64,000 nt of DNA, from assembly GCA_040357565.1 (NCBI GenBank), contig JBDODJ010000032.1; one strand, written 5' to 3'. Origin of the DNA: Cercozoa sp. M6MM. Its lineage: Eukaryota; Endomyxa: Ascetosporea. Shown one piece after another: positions 45,746-57,518 of this stretch (positions are counted from its first letter, which is position 1; every line of letters begins with the position of its first letter). Under the pieces are notes generated by a model. It did not search any database. It saw only the letters and a list, made by a program, of their open reading frames with translations, and was not told the DNA's origin. The position numbers and the translations under genes are program-made.

Positions 45746-47622
45746 TTAGTCCTCGACCTGCTCCTTGGCCTCGAGGATCTCCGTGAAGGTCAGCACGTCG
45801 CGGCCCTCCTCGCGCATCGTGTCGTACTGCACACGAATGCCGAGTTATACCCCCCTTTACCCCCCCCCTGCCCGGCGTGCAAGCGTACCAGCGTGCCAAA
45901 CACGGCGAGAATCACGCCAAACAAAACGCCGCCGAACAAGGTGGTCACAATTATCACTGCGCACACGAGTTTTTTTTAATTAAGGAGGTGCATTTTCAAC
46001 ATTAAGCTCTCCCTTAACTAATTTGATTTTAGTTAAGGCTACCAAACACCAAGAAGAACCAAATCGCCGCGAACTGCTGCGTCGCATTCGCTGCGGCATA
46101 CGCGATTTCGTGGCTACAAAAAAAGGGTCAACGTTCCCACAGGACTCGGTCCATTTGGACCGGTCGGCTCCTTTAACAAAAAGAGCAGAGGGAGGGGGAA
46201 ACGGTACAAGGCCTCGCCCACAAAGACCTGGAACAGCGACAGCACCGAGTGGCCCAGACTGTCGAAGTGCGCCTGCAAAAATGAGATGCTTAAGGGGGTG
46301 AGATGGTTAAGGGGGTGAGATGCTTAAGGGGGTGAGATGCTTAAGGGGGTAAGAACGCACATCGTAGCCGAGTTGCCGCCGCACGGCGTCGTCGAAAGTG
46401 CCGTAGAACAGCGTCACAGCAACGGTGCCGAAAAAGAAGAAAACGCAGAACAGCAGCAGCAGCAGTGCGCCGAACTAAGCGGTACATTCGGACCAGTTCG
46501 GACAAAGGTGGCTACACGTGGGGTCCATTTGTACACATGGTCCCTTTCGTACCGGTTCGTACGCATGCGACAGCACGAACAGGAAGCGGCGCATCGACTT
46601 CAGCAGCGCCAGCACGCGGAAGATCGGCAGCGCCATGCCTGAGGGGGGGGGGGNNNNNNNNNNNNNNNNNNNNNNNNNNNNNNNNNNNNNNNNNNNNNNN
46701 NNNNNNNNNNNNNNNNNNNNNNNNNNNNNNNNNNNNNNNNNNNNNNNNNNNNNTAGGGGGGTAAATAGGGGGGTAAACAGGGGGGTAAAGCCTACGCTAC
46801 TGCTCTCCAGCGCCGCCAGTCGCAGCGGCAGCATCTGCGTCGCAAACTGAGCGAACTCGAGCTCGCACACCACGTGGCACAGCGAGGCCGGAATCGGCGT
46901 TTTCTGCACACAACCGTCACTCAGTACTCGGTCATTGATCGATCAGTGATCGATCATTTTCGATCACTGATCGATCGCTTGCGATCACAACAAATTAATC
47001 ACACCAAATTAATCACACCAACTTAATCACACCAAATTAATCACACCAAATTAATTACAAAAAAATTAAATTAATCCTCCCAAAACGAGCGATCATTTTC
47101 GATCACTGATCGATCACTCGCGATCACTGATCGATCAGTGTGGGCACTGACCGGGAAGCGGCGCAGCAGGCGGCGCAGCAGGTCGTCGTGTCGGAAGCGG
47201 CGCAGCGCATGCGGCGCCACGCGCGCGTCGCTGCCAACCGAGTCGCCAATGTCCTCCAGCAGCGACACCAGCGCCTGCTCGCTGTTCCGCGCGGACTGTG
47301 TGACCATACGGACCGTACACTTTGTACACCGATACTAACACACCGTCGTACCTCGATCTTCACCAAGGCGTGATCCTGCAGCGTGCGCTCGCAAATGCCG
47401 ACGAAGTGCGCGCGCTTGCGGCGCCCGAAAAACGCGCCGGCAGCCACTAGGGCACCCGACACGCCATCGACGTCCAGCCGCGCATCTTCCGCGCGTAAGC
47501 TGCGGTCACACACGCGCACAAATACCACAAAGACACACGAGACTACGCACAGATTACTCGGCCAGCCGCCGCAGCAGATCTGCCTCGCTCGTAGCGCCGT
47601 CGAGTGCACTAAGATACGACAT
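45746..47622 (-). CDS. Voltage-gated-type cation channel protein showing only S4-S6
   Basis: ATG 47622 (MSYLSALDGATSEADLLRRL) opens a soluble N-terminal part (LDVDGVSGALVAAGAFFGRR; ALVSLLEDIGDSVGS; LRRFRHDDLLRRLLRRFP; PASLCHVVCELEFAQFATQM). After an assembly gap in an intron (46654-46753) comes an S4-like helix (MALPIFRVLALLKSMRRFLF), S5 (GALLLLLFCVFFFFGTVAVT), a pore region (SVLSLFQVFVGEAL), then a Gln/Ala-rich segment and S6 (IIVTTLFGGVLFGVILAVFG). The soluble tail TFTEILEAKEQVED ends at TAA 45746-45748. The S4-S5-P-S6 order resembles one repeat of Ca2+/Na+ or two-pore channels. S1-S3 are not seen; they may be lost in the gap or truly absent. It might also be a domain of a larger protein. 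Confidence 0.65.
46654..46753. other. Assembly gap (100 N) in a C-rich intron array
   Basis: Exactly 100 N, flanked by a G run on the left and GGGGGTAAA units on the right. True length unknown; exons of the channel-like gene could be missing here. Confidence 0.9.
46925..47145. repeat. TGATCGATCA palindromic repeats and TTAATTTGGTGTGA repeats
   Basis: An intron of the channel-like gene: TGATCGATCAGTGATCGA copies at both ends flank about five units of ACCAAATTAATCAC. The same composite recurs at 31940-32100. Confidence 0.85.
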
Positions 47623-47879
47623 CTCTTAGCACGTCTGTGCACTGCCTCACGGATCTAAATGCGCTTCCCACAGCAAGAGATTTTTATTTTCGGCTAGGGT
47701 TGTTTATTTGTTCAGTTCTTGCATTCCAAATGCCCTTCTCAGTCAGCTAGAAAACTGGAGCGGTGTACAGTACTGTACATGAAGACCTTAGTTTGTATCC
47801 GATTCAATCGAGCGATTGCCCAGTAGCTGAGCTTGTCGACGGCGTCGTTGGGCCAAGCGGATCCTTGGCACCACGTCTT
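47623..47879. other. Spacer between the channel-like gene and a pseudogene fragment
   Basis: No gene supported. It contains GTGTACAGTACTGTACATG, a near-perfect palindrome, at about 47764. Confidence 0.5.
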
Positions 47880-48850
47880 GCCTCATTCACACAGGCACAA
47901 CACATACAGTAGAGTACCAAAGAGTGGAACCCAACCAACAGAGCGAACGGGATTCAAACTGAAAGGAACGTAAGTTTACACCGCGAACTTGACAAATCAC
48001 AGAGATAGGTTGAAACAGACGAGGTCGCGAACGGTTTAAACAGACGATGAGCCACCGATCCGGCTCTGTTGATGTCAACCTTGCCGTCGAGTAGGTTGGT
48101 GGCATACTGCGACTGGGACAGTTTGGTATCCAAAACCTGACGATAGACCCATTTTTGGACATATGTATCTTGTGGCAGTGCAGAAGTGCTTTGAGCGCCT
48201 CAATCATCGTGCCAGCTGGACTCATCAAACAATGCAAACTGTACAGTAAAATTAGCTGTGACAGCGACAAAGACAGAACACTCACGCCGAGCCGAGAAAA
48301 GGGAATTGCCGCGAGAACTGGTGGAAACAGGAATCAGTTTACGCTCCCAACAAGTTGCCACTCGAATCGTGTGCGAGCGGCGTAATTGGCAGTTGGATAG
48401 AATCCACATGCCAAGTCACATGCGCGCCGTTTCACCGTCTGCAGCACAACAGACAAGCGTTCCAATCTGTTCCACAACGGAATTGGAAGTCAATTTCATG
48501 GCAAACGAAACCTCCAAGTGGTGCAGGTTTGCCGAGATGAGCGTGTGTGCCCATGCATCATTCGGTGCAGCTGGCAATGCAACGAACATCAGAAGGTCAG
48601 TCAGGAGATTCTGCAGCCGAAGCTTCAGTTTAAAACAAAACAAGTTGAAATACCTTCGTGCATTCCAGTAAATGTGGTCGACATGTCCATCCCCTCGATT
48701 GCAAAACTGTTACGCGCTCGTGTTTGTGGCGAATGATCATATCAAGAAAAAGGTATAGTTTACCTTTTCTACAGTGCATTCTTGGCAACCACGATGGCGT
48801 ACCCTGTCAGCAATGTACAGCAACACCGAGTCGACCGAGCGTTCTGATGA
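47880..48850 (-). pseudogene. 5'-truncated copy of the unknown secretory-protein gene
   Basis: Matches the 3' part of the gene at 51340-54370: ERSVDSVLL versus GRSVDSMLL, PNDAWAHTLISANLH in both, MIEALKALLHCHKIHM versus EVLKALLHCHKIHM, and ATTCAATCGAGCGATTGCCC shared at 47802 and 51364. The 5' exons, signal peptide included, are absent. A one-base difference after GACTC (48825 region) shifts the frame against the full copy. The truncation point coincides with the upstream region of the Thr-rich/Cys-rich copy 2 gene. Probably a relic. Confidence 0.6.
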
Positions 48851-49049
48851 GAAACGTCGGCAAAACTCCGGGTCAGTTTTGGGTTTGTTCCCAAAGTGTG
48901 CCATTTCAGTTTTTGTCAGACTGTGTCTCAAAAAACTCGCTCTACGCTCTAACTTTCCCAAACTGAGTCAACTGACCGTCCATACAATCTGGTTTTACGA
49001 AGGACAGCTGCCTCTCCAAATTAACTGAAGAAGCGTCCAATCCGACGAA

Positions 49050-50850
49050 ATGAAGATTTTGTTGGCAGTTCTCTGTGTCGCGCAGCTGACTTTGTTTCCA
49101 TGTCCAGTGGCTGCGAGTTATGCACACGACTCTGCGAAGAACGTCTACCCGAGCGGCAACACTAATATCTCCCCCAAAAAGGGTGATGGCTACTCGAGTG
49201 GCTACGACAGTGAACACGATGCCAAGCACGACAAGAACCTTGAACACGTCAAGCAAGACCTGCACAGCATTTTCATGGTACTGTGTCTATACTGTACAGT
49301 ACAACGCATACAGTACAATACAGTCTGTGTATTACACAAACTGCATGTAAAACTGTACGTTGTTCTGTAGGGCATGGACTCGGCCAGCAGTCAGCTGCAG
49401 GCGACGATTCACCAACTGTGGGCGCGTCTCAAGAACGCAGCCACAGTGATCAAGAATCAGACCCAGACCACGACTACGACTGCGACGACTGCCACTCCCA
49501 GTGCTGCGCCTACCGAGACCACGACCACAGCTGCAGCAACCACCCAGACCACGACACTGCCGTGTGACTGCACGCAGCAGGACGTGCCTGTCACGCCCGT
49601 TCCGACACCCTGTCCGTCTGTGCCGGCCAATCCCTTCCTGCCTGGTCTGTTTCCTCAGTCTTCTCTGTTCTCGTGTGTGCTTGTACAGTACGTACTGTGC
49701 TACTGTACTGCTTGTACTGTACACTCTGTGCTGTACTGTACTGTGTGTGCCCTCAGGCGACCCGTGTACGTGCGACTTTGAGTGTGCCTCTGGCGCCGAC
49801 GCTCGTTGTTCGGGCGACTGCACAGTCACGCTGCTGAACGGCACCTCGAGTGCTCCCACTGACGCTGGAGGTGCTCCTCTGATGCACGTGTGCATCTCGG
49901 CCAGTCAGGTGCCTGCCGGGCAGGCGTGCCACTGCGACTCGCAGTGTCCCAGCGGTCTGCAATGTGTCGGCGCCGACCTGGACGCTGCCACGTCTCGCAC
50001 CTGTGCCCTCACTCTCGGACAGTCCTGTGACTTCAGCAATGACATGTGCATGCCTGGTACTGCAGTGCATGTCCGTCTGTACTGTACAAAAATACTGACT
50101 GAACTGAAACTGAACTGAAACTGAACTGACTGAAACTGAACTGCACAGGACTGCAGTGCGACGCCTCGTCGTTGAAGTGCGTGATTCCCCTAGGCACGGG
50201 CACTCCAATCATGTGTCGCGACCGCGCAGACTGTCCGGACGGAGCCTTGTGCGACGACAGCGGCGACTGCAAGGGCGCTCGCGACCAGGCGTGCACAGAA
50301 AACGGAGAGTGTCTGTCTGGAACTTGCACTTCGAACATGTGCGAGAAGCCTACGGGAGGTGCACTCGGCGATCTCTGCGACAAGGAAACACATCGTGCCG
50401 GTCCATTAGGAGACAATACCTGTTCTTCCGGTCTCGCATGTGCCAACGCTGGTACCATACTGCGTTAGTATTGGAACGTGTTGGAACTTTGTGCGACAGG
50501 CTACCAGCAGTCGCTGCCGAATCCGAACGGTCAGCTGAAGTGTTTAACCCGAAGCAATCTTACTCCCACGTGCGCTGCTTCGAGTGAGTGCGCCTCGGGG
50601 CAGTGTGTTAGTGCTGTCTGTCAGGAGACGCCCTACAGTCAGCGACTGCCTGCAGGCGGCCGTGTCTTGTGGCACTGTTGTGTGTTTCGGAGGAGGAGTC
50701 TGCGGCGCAATCGCAGCAGACCAGTGTCCCTTCGCCATGGCCGGCGCTGCGTGTACGGCGGGTTCGCAGTACGAGTGCGAGATGCCAACGAATGTCGGTC
50801 TCGACGACTTCCAGATCTGCACGGCTGCCAGCACTTGTCCCATCCCTTAA
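49050..50850 (+). CDS. Secreted Thr-rich/Cys-rich protein, copy 2, frame-disrupted C-terminus
   Basis: Same plan as the gene at 32595-34538: signal peptide MKILLAVLCVAQLTLFPCPV, a shorter Gly/Ser/Tyr region, the helix DSASSQLQATIHQLWARLKN, the Thr run, and the cysteine modules. Exons and introns from about 49375 to 50395 are almost identical to copy 1. The last exon differs: after CQETPYSQRL (50640) copy 2 is about 11 bases shorter, so the frame coding the conserved end (FQICTAASTCPIP, stop 50848-50850) is out of phase with the upstream exon. Reading straight on gives an unrelated basic tail ending near 50936. Either the gene is decaying, or an unseen small intron restores the frame. Upstream 210 bp also match copy 1's promoter side. 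Confidence 0.65.
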
Positions 50851-51036
50851 CTTCGAGTCCGTCTGTAGCGACGACTTCAAGAGAGCGTGTCACAGTTTCT
50901 ATTCTATCGATCGATACCCTCAACCAACTGCAGTGAGTAGTTGAATCAGGTATGGCGGGGTTTTTCGAGGCAAAATCAGAATCAAAGCGCCATTTGACTA
51001 AAAAAACGTGTCTAAGCGGCATTTAAGCCTCACAAA

Positions 51037-51283
51037 GGCAAAGCCGAACCCCCCAAAATACGCACATGGTAGGCCAAAGTAGCGATGATGTGACCGCCCA
51101 GACCCGGATTTCGAACTTATTTGAATACAACGGGCAACAACTTTGTCGAAATTGCTAAAACAAAACGCGGCTAAACCGCTGATTCTAGCTAATAGTGACA
51201 GAATACTGTTTTAACAACAGGGCACACAGCGGTACATCTAATAAAAGCAATTTGAGTGCGTATTTTGGGGGTTCGGCATTGCC
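51037..51283. repeat. Foldback element with 28-29-bp inverted ends
   Basis: 51037-51065 (GGCAAAGCCGAACCCCCC, AAAATACGCAC) is the reverse complement of 51256-51283 with two differences. About 190 bp lie between, with no coding content. MITE-like. Confidence 0.65.
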
Positions 51284-51339
51284 TCGAAAAATCGATGCAA
51301 TTAAACTTACTACCCTCCTCAATCAGCGAGAGGTTGAAG

Positions 51340-54300
51340 AGGAGTCTCAGATATTTATCCGATTCAATCGAGCGATTGCCCAGAAGCTGAGCTTGCCGAC
51401 GGCGTCGTCTGGTCGGTGGAGATCGCAGCGACAAGCGGGACCTTGGCACCAACGTCTTGCCTAATTTTCAACCACAAGACACTCAGTCCCACCAAGCGTA
51501 CATATCAAAGAACGTACACCGCGAACTTGACAAACTTCACAAAGACAGGCAAGGTCGCGAGCGGTCCGAACAGACGATTCGCCGCCGATCCGACTTCACT
51601 GATGTCAACCTTGCTCTCGAGTAAGCCGGCAGCATACTTGGCCTCTCGAAGAACGCGCGAGAACTGCAGGAACAGCTTGATATACTGATAGACCTATATA
51701 TTTTCATCTTAAATCACAAAAGTACCATGTGTATTTTGTGGCAGTGCAGAAGTGCTTTGAGCACCTCAATCATCGTGTTTGGAAGGAAAACACTGAAGGG
51801 AGCTTCGTGGCGCCAGCTGAACTTATCAAACATTACAAACTGTACCTGTGCCTGAGACCGAGAAGAACAAAACACTCACGTTTCGAGGGCCAAAAGAAGG
51901 GGACTGCAGCGAGAACTGGTGACCACAGGAATACGCTTCAACAAGTCTCCACTCGAGTCGTATGCGGGCGGCGTCGACTGTACTGCGACCGCTTTGCTCA
52001 ACACGCTGTGTTCGACAGTCGGATTGTGCTGAAAGGTAGGCCAAAATGTACTGTACATATGATAAAATTATATATGTAAACCAGTACCGATGGAATTCGC
52101 AATTGAAAAATGGAATCCGCCTGCCAAGCCATACGCAGCCATTTCACCGTCTGCAGCGCAACAAACAAGCGTTTCGATCTGTTTCAATGGAATTGGAAGA
52201 CAGTTTCATAACAAACGAAACCTCCGAGTAGTGCAGGTTTGCCGAGATGAGCGTGTGCGCCCAGGCATCATTCGGTGCAGTTTGCAGTGCAGCGAACATC
52301 AGAAGGTCAGCCAGGAGATTCTGCACAGCCGAAGCTTCGATTTAAAACAAAACAGGTTCAGTTTCAAGAAATAAACTTACCTTGATGCTTCCAGTAAATG
52401 TGGTCGACATGTCCATCTCTTCGATTGCAAAACTGTTACATGCTCGTTTCTGTCGCAAATATTATGTGAAGAACAAACGAAGAAGAAGGAAAGGAAGGCT
52501 AGATTACAATCGCTTCCGAAGGCGGCACGTTAAGTTTGATGCTGAGAGCCACCAGCCACGCGAAAGCAGTTGCATCTTTGGCAACCACGATGGCGTATTC
52601 TGTCAGCGACGAGAGTAACATGGAGTCCACTGAGCGTCCCTGATGGGCGAGAAACAAAAGCACAGTCCCAGAAAAGCACACGAAGAATCCGAAGAAAATC
52701 AACCATCTCGCTGATTTCGTGGTAGGTTAGGAAGGGTATAGTTTTCGGAACTGATGGAATAGTCAGATTCAACGCCAGAAGAGGGAACAATTGGCGATGT
52801 TCGATGTGCGGATCATAGCTAAAGTAAAAAGCCGGATCAGAACACACAGTAAATGAATTGAGACAAGTGAGATAATTTGTGTACCTGGTTTTGCCGGTCA
52901 GCGCGGCCTTCAACGCTGCCACGAGATCGAGCAAGTGGTGGGATGGCACTGTGATACCAAAGCAATCGACTGTAGTGCTGATTCCTCTCTGTTTGCTGCA
53001 AGCGAACAAATCTGTCATCTTGAGTCAAGACAGAATGACCGATCGTACAGTTCGTCGCTGAAGAAACGCACAGGCGATTCGTGCATCAACATGACTGCTC
53101 GAAGCAGGGGCTGTGTCCACATTGTTTCAGGTCGTGCCAGCGATTGTGCTGCGAGGGACTTCTTTTCAACTCCTTGGGCCCCACCCACCTTGATACTCGA
53201 GAGCACAACGGCTGGTAACCAGTCAAACCGACGATGTCGCTCGCCTATCAAAACAGAAAGAGTCCAAACCCCTACAAAATGAAAATAGAATGTGCAGTAC
53301 CTTCAACAGCGTTCTGGTAGAGGAATATCAGCATACGCAGGAAAACTGGACGCAGTTGCGGGATGTGCTGCACCAAAAACGAAGGCCGAGAGTAAAATAC
53401 AAAAAAAATCTGTTGAGTCAACTTACTTCTAGAGCCGCGGCGTAGTTGTACACAGAGTATTGTGTGTTCACGAAGTTTGTGTGCCAAAGCTGACACGATT
53501 CGCACAACGTCTCAGCGAAAAGGCAAAAGTCAGTTGTTTCAGTTGGTAAATTTACCTTCGGTGTGGCAGCCATTGTAGAGGAGTACCACATGATAGCTCT
53601 GCTAGCCCAGACGTCGTACTCCTCAGAAGTGTCGTTAAACACGAAGTAGCACAAAACAGAAGGTGTCGTTTCTTCAGTGTTGACACATCGATCAATCCCT
53701 CGACCACCGTTCTCGGCGACACTGATGCCAGCGATCGCTGTGTCCAGCAGTGTCTGCATGAACACGAGCGACATAGGCGGAATCGAGACTCTCAGGTTTC
53801 GAGAAGGATCTTTCCATTGCTTGCACTGATAATAAACGACGTAAATATTACCTTAAAGCGAAAAAATCAAAAAACCAAAACACCTTCCAAAAATCCGCTG
53901 CTTGTCGACGATACAGCTTTCGCATGATCGTTTGTTCGGTAGGTTGGGCCGATCTCTGGCGTGCTACACCTAGTTCTACGCCCAGCGCTATTGCAAACTG
54001 CTGGACATCGGCGCGGAGCAGTTCGAACAGAGTCGTGATCACTCCAAGTGGCGACTCTTCTCGTGCGGGGTCAACACACTGTTCCACCATCGAGAACAGC
54101 TCGAGTTGCTGCGCCTGACGAGCATCACTGTCGTAAGGGAGCCCACGACAGTACTCTTGGTTTAACAGACCGCGCAGGCAGTCCTACATCACCAGGTTAA
54201 CTTTGTCAGATTTGAGTCAGTAGCCACTCAGCAAAAAACGAGAAAATATGACTCCAAAATACTGCACGCAAAACCGACGCAAACGCTACCTCGAGTGTGC

Positions 54301-54370
54301 GCGTGACGCGCACTTGGGTCGCACTTGCGCCCAGGATCAGCAAAACCCAGCAAAGCCACGTTTTGGCCAT
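51340..54370 (-). CDS. Unknown secretory-pathway protein
   Basis: ATG 54370 starts a signal peptide (MAKTWLCWVLLILGASATQV). Exons that follow read DCLRGLLNQEYCRGLPYDSD, VITTLFELLRADVQQFAIAL, VSIPPMSLVFMQTLLDTAIA, YDVWASRAIMWYSSTMAATP, LCESCQLWHTNFVNTQYSVY, FDWLPAVVLSSIKVGG, VPSHHLLDLVAALKAALTGK, GRSVDSMLLSSLTEYAIVVA and PNDAWAHTLISANLHYSEVS. About 10-12 exons. It is mostly helical with scattered cysteines; no catalytic motif or membrane helix beyond the signal is clear. I do not recognise the family. The 3' end is uncertain; the frame can run to 51189, into the foldback element. A truncated copy lies at 47880-48850. It is divergent from TRM13 with 372 bp between the starts. Confidence 0.55.
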
Positions 54371-54742
54371 GTGATTTTGAATCTTATCGACTTTTGTTTC
54401 TCTCGTTGTGTGTTTGCTGGCTTCGCAGAAAGGCAACGCCAATGCTACGCTTTTGGACAAGCGAACTGATTTCAGACTCGCGCACTGACTCTAGGAAAGA
54501 GAAACTCGATTTTCCCAGGGTGGGCCAGGTCCCCGCACCTCGGGTCCGCCACTTGCCTCTCAAAGTCCGACACTCGGATCAAAAGTCACATTTTCTGGTT
54601 TCGCTAAAAGCGTCTATAGTCCCTGGGAATCACACGCATGCATCTAATCTGGTTCATTCAAGCAGGAAAACAGAACAGAGATTGAGACCAAAAAACAAAA
54701 AAAAAGTGCTGTGCTGGTGCGACCTGGGCATGAAAGTTAGAG

Positions 54743-57274
54743 ATGCGGATACAGAACAAGGACTGGCCGCAGTGTCCGCATTGCGGCACGCATATTAATC
54801 CGGTACGTTCTGAGGTGCAGTTTGTGTTGTTTTGCGGTGGATGATGTTGGCACAGCGCAACTTCACCAAGCACGCCGGCACGCTCGGAATCTGTTCCGGT
54901 ATTTTCCCGTATTTTATTGTATTTTTTTTTATTGAGAGAAACCCCAAAAGCCGAAAATACAAAAATAAAAGTGTTTGTGTGTTTTGTTTAGTGCTGAAGA
55001 AGCGCCGAGAGGAGCAGTCACAGACCTGTGCGTTTCTTCTGGAAAAATACGAAAATAATAAATACACGAAAAATACGAAAAATACGAGGTGCGCAGATTA
55101 TGTGAAAGACGTCAACGCCGACCCGATGGAGCTCGAGGCGGCCTACCTCACTGGCACTGATTGTATCTTCTTTTTACGTGATCGATCAGTGATCACGCAA
55201 TGATCGATAGCGATCATTCATGATCGATCAGTGATCACTCAATGCTCGGACGGTTTGTGTGTAGTTGCGTTCGGCGGCAGCAAACCGTCGTTCGACGAGT
55301 TGACACGTGCGCGGCTGTCGAAGCGTATCGAGTGTACCCCCAGCTTTACCCCCCTGTTTACCCCCCTGTTTACCCCCCCCTCATGCCCCCAGGCACACCG
55401 CCGGGCCTGCTGCGGAAGTCGCAGTTCGACCGACTGATCGCGCGACTCGAGAGCGCCGTTCTGCCTGGTACAAGACCTCGTCCATTTGGACCACTGTACG
55501 TCCATTTGGACCATTGTGTCCATTTGGACCACTGTCTATTTGGACTTGTTTAATTTGGACTTGTTTATTTTGGACATGTTTATTTTGGACCTTGTTTATT
55601 TTGGACCTGTAGTGCGCAAGTCGCACCGCGTGGACGAAACTGCGCTCGCAGTGACCGCGGCCGTCCGCGCGGAGGCGCCGCTGCTGTCACATGCGGCCAA
55701 GAAACGCCGCAAGCACGCGCTGCAACACGCCGCATTGTGCGCGCAGCTGCGTGGTTTTTCTGTTTTACCCCCCTCTTTACCCCCCCCCCCCCNNNNNNNN
55801 NNNNNNNNNNNNNNNNNNNNNNNNNNNNNNNNNNNNNNNNNNNNNNNNNNNNNNNNNNNNNNNNNNNNNNNNNNNNNNNNNNNNNNNNNNNNTACTACCT
55901 CTCTTCCATTTTGCCCCCTCCCCCCATTTTACGCCCTCTTTACCCCCCTCTTTGCCTCCTCTTTGCACCCACTTTACCCCTTGTTTACTCTCCTGTTTAC
56001 CTCTATTTACTCCCTTCTTTTCTTACCTTCCTCTTGCCCTTTGTTTATTCCCTTTCGTTTACTCCCCTGTATACCCCCGGGCCCCGGTGGCGCCCCCCCC
56101 CAGAGACGGCGTCGTTGAGGCGAGAGACGACGCTGGTGGAATTCGGCGCCGGCAAGGCCGAGTTGTCCAAAACACTCGCGCTCACGTCGCAGCGTCTGCA
56201 TGGGTGTTTCCCCTCATCTTTACCCCCTACCCCCTTTCCCCCTTACCCCCCCCCCCAGAGACGAAGGTGTCCGCGTCGTATGTGTCGACATGCAGAACTT
56301 TCGACACAAGTGCGAGCGTGTGTTACAGGTAGTCTTACCCACCCTGTCCCTACCCCTACCCCTACCCTACCCTCTTACCCCCCCCCCCCCCGAAGGAGCG
56401 TGCGCGGCGTCTGAGAGTGAACCTGCGTCATTTGGATTTGCGTCGCGTGCCGTGGCTCGTGTCGTCGCTCCGCGTGGACTGCGTAGCCAAACACCTCTGC
56501 GGCTGCGGCACTGACTACGCTCTGCGCTCGCTGCGTACTGCCTTGCAGGTACTAGCTTACCAACTACTAACTGCCTTGTTCAACCTAGTACTGGGCGGTA
56601 GGGCGACACCAAGGTGCCACTCGGCAGTCTCGTCATCTCGCTGTGCTGCCATCACAAGTGCACCTGGGCCTCCTTTTGCGGCCGCGCCTTCCTCCAGCAG
56701 CACGGCATCAACAACGATCGGTACCAGACAAGCACAAAACACACTCCAAAATCACAAAAACTCACAATTGATCGGTCAAAAATGATTGCACACGCCACAA
56801 TGTGACCACACGCCGATTTTGCAACAGAGAGTTCGCACAACTGTGCCGATTGGCGGCTTGGGCCTCCTCAAGTCACGTGCGGTACTTGAACTCACTCTAT
56901 TTGCTCAGTGGTCTGGTCCACTTTTTGGATTTTTGGTATTTTTCCTGACTTGGGCAGTCAAACTGACAAGAAATCCGACTTGAGCGACCAGAACACTGAC
57001 ACGGATCCCCACGTGCACACGTTCCTTACAGCGACGGAGAAACAGCGTTTCGGACGTCTGGCCAAGCGTGTGCTGGACTCGGCGCGACTTCACTTTTTGT
57101 GCGTTTTTGTGCTTTTTTGTGCTTTCTGTTGTCAGTTGCGAAGTTTCCACAAATTGCTGGTATTGCTATGTTGCCGCCAGGCGCGAGGAGTGCGCGGCGA
57201 CGCAGGTTGAACTTGTGGAGTTCTGCGATGAGGACGTGACGCCTGAGAACGTGCTTCTGCGTGCCGTGTTCTGA
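54743..57274 (+). CDS. TRM13: tRNA 2'-O-methyltransferase TRM13
   Basis: Methylates the ribose of tRNA position 4. ATG 54743: MRIQNKDWPQCPHCGTHINP and then RNFTKHAGTLGIC, a CCHC-type zinc-finger start. A helical middle follows (SFDELTRARLSKRIE; VRKSHRVDETALAVTAAVRA). The TRM13 methyltransferase domain reads ETTLVEFGAGKAELSKTLAL (SAM motif), VRVVCVDMQNFRHKCERVLQ, VDCVAKHLCGCGTDYALRSL (the KHLCG..TD signature), LGSLVISLCCHHKCTWASFC (the CCHH.C.W signature), EFAQLCRLAAWASS, FLTATEKQRFGRLAKRVLDS and CDEDVTPENVLLRAVF, stop TGA 57272-57274. Four introns carry C-rich TTTACCCC arrays at their 3' ends; one holds an assembly gap. The zinc-finger exons between 54800 and 55230 are placed with less confidence. 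Confidence 0.88.
55178..55240. repeat. TGATCGATCAGTGATCA repeats in a TRM13 intron
   Basis: Three to four palindromic TGATCGATCA/TGATCA units, as at 32030 and 46925. Confidence 0.8.
55500..55612. repeat. TCCATTTGGACCACTGTG / TTTATTTTGGACATG repeats in a TRM13 intron
   Basis: About eight units sharing ATTTGGACC or TTTTGGACC with T/TG spacers; open frames here are artefacts. Confidence 0.8.
55760..56103 (+). repeat. Long TTTACCCC array with assembly gap, abutting a TRM13 acceptor
   Basis: TTTACCCCCCTC then a C run into 100 N (55793-55892), then diverged CCCTTTTTAC/CTCTTTACC units, ending CGCCCCCCCCCAG next to the exon with the SAM motif VEFGAGKAELS. Further short arrays of the same kind end at 56259 and 56394. 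Confidence 0.85.
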
Positions 57275-57518
57275 CGCAAAACGAAAACGTGACTCGTCGA
57301 CGCGATACGTTGCGAGCTTGTCGGGTCGTGTACTGTCCGTACATCGCATGTACCGTACTCGACTCAGTTTTAACACAAGCTTGAGTTAGTTGGGGCGGGG
57401 AGGTTCCTGACTTTTCTCAACGGCAAGTTCGGTTACGTTAGCGTTCCCAGATACCAGTTGCATTGAACCTTCAGTTCAGAACTGTAACTGTTCAGTTTCG
57501 GTTCAATTTACCAAAAAT
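57275..57518. other. Tail-to-tail spacer
   Basis: No gene supported between the TRM13 stop and the stop of the partial Atg22-like copy. Contains CAGTTCAGAACTG and related CAGTTC repeats. Confidence 0.5.
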
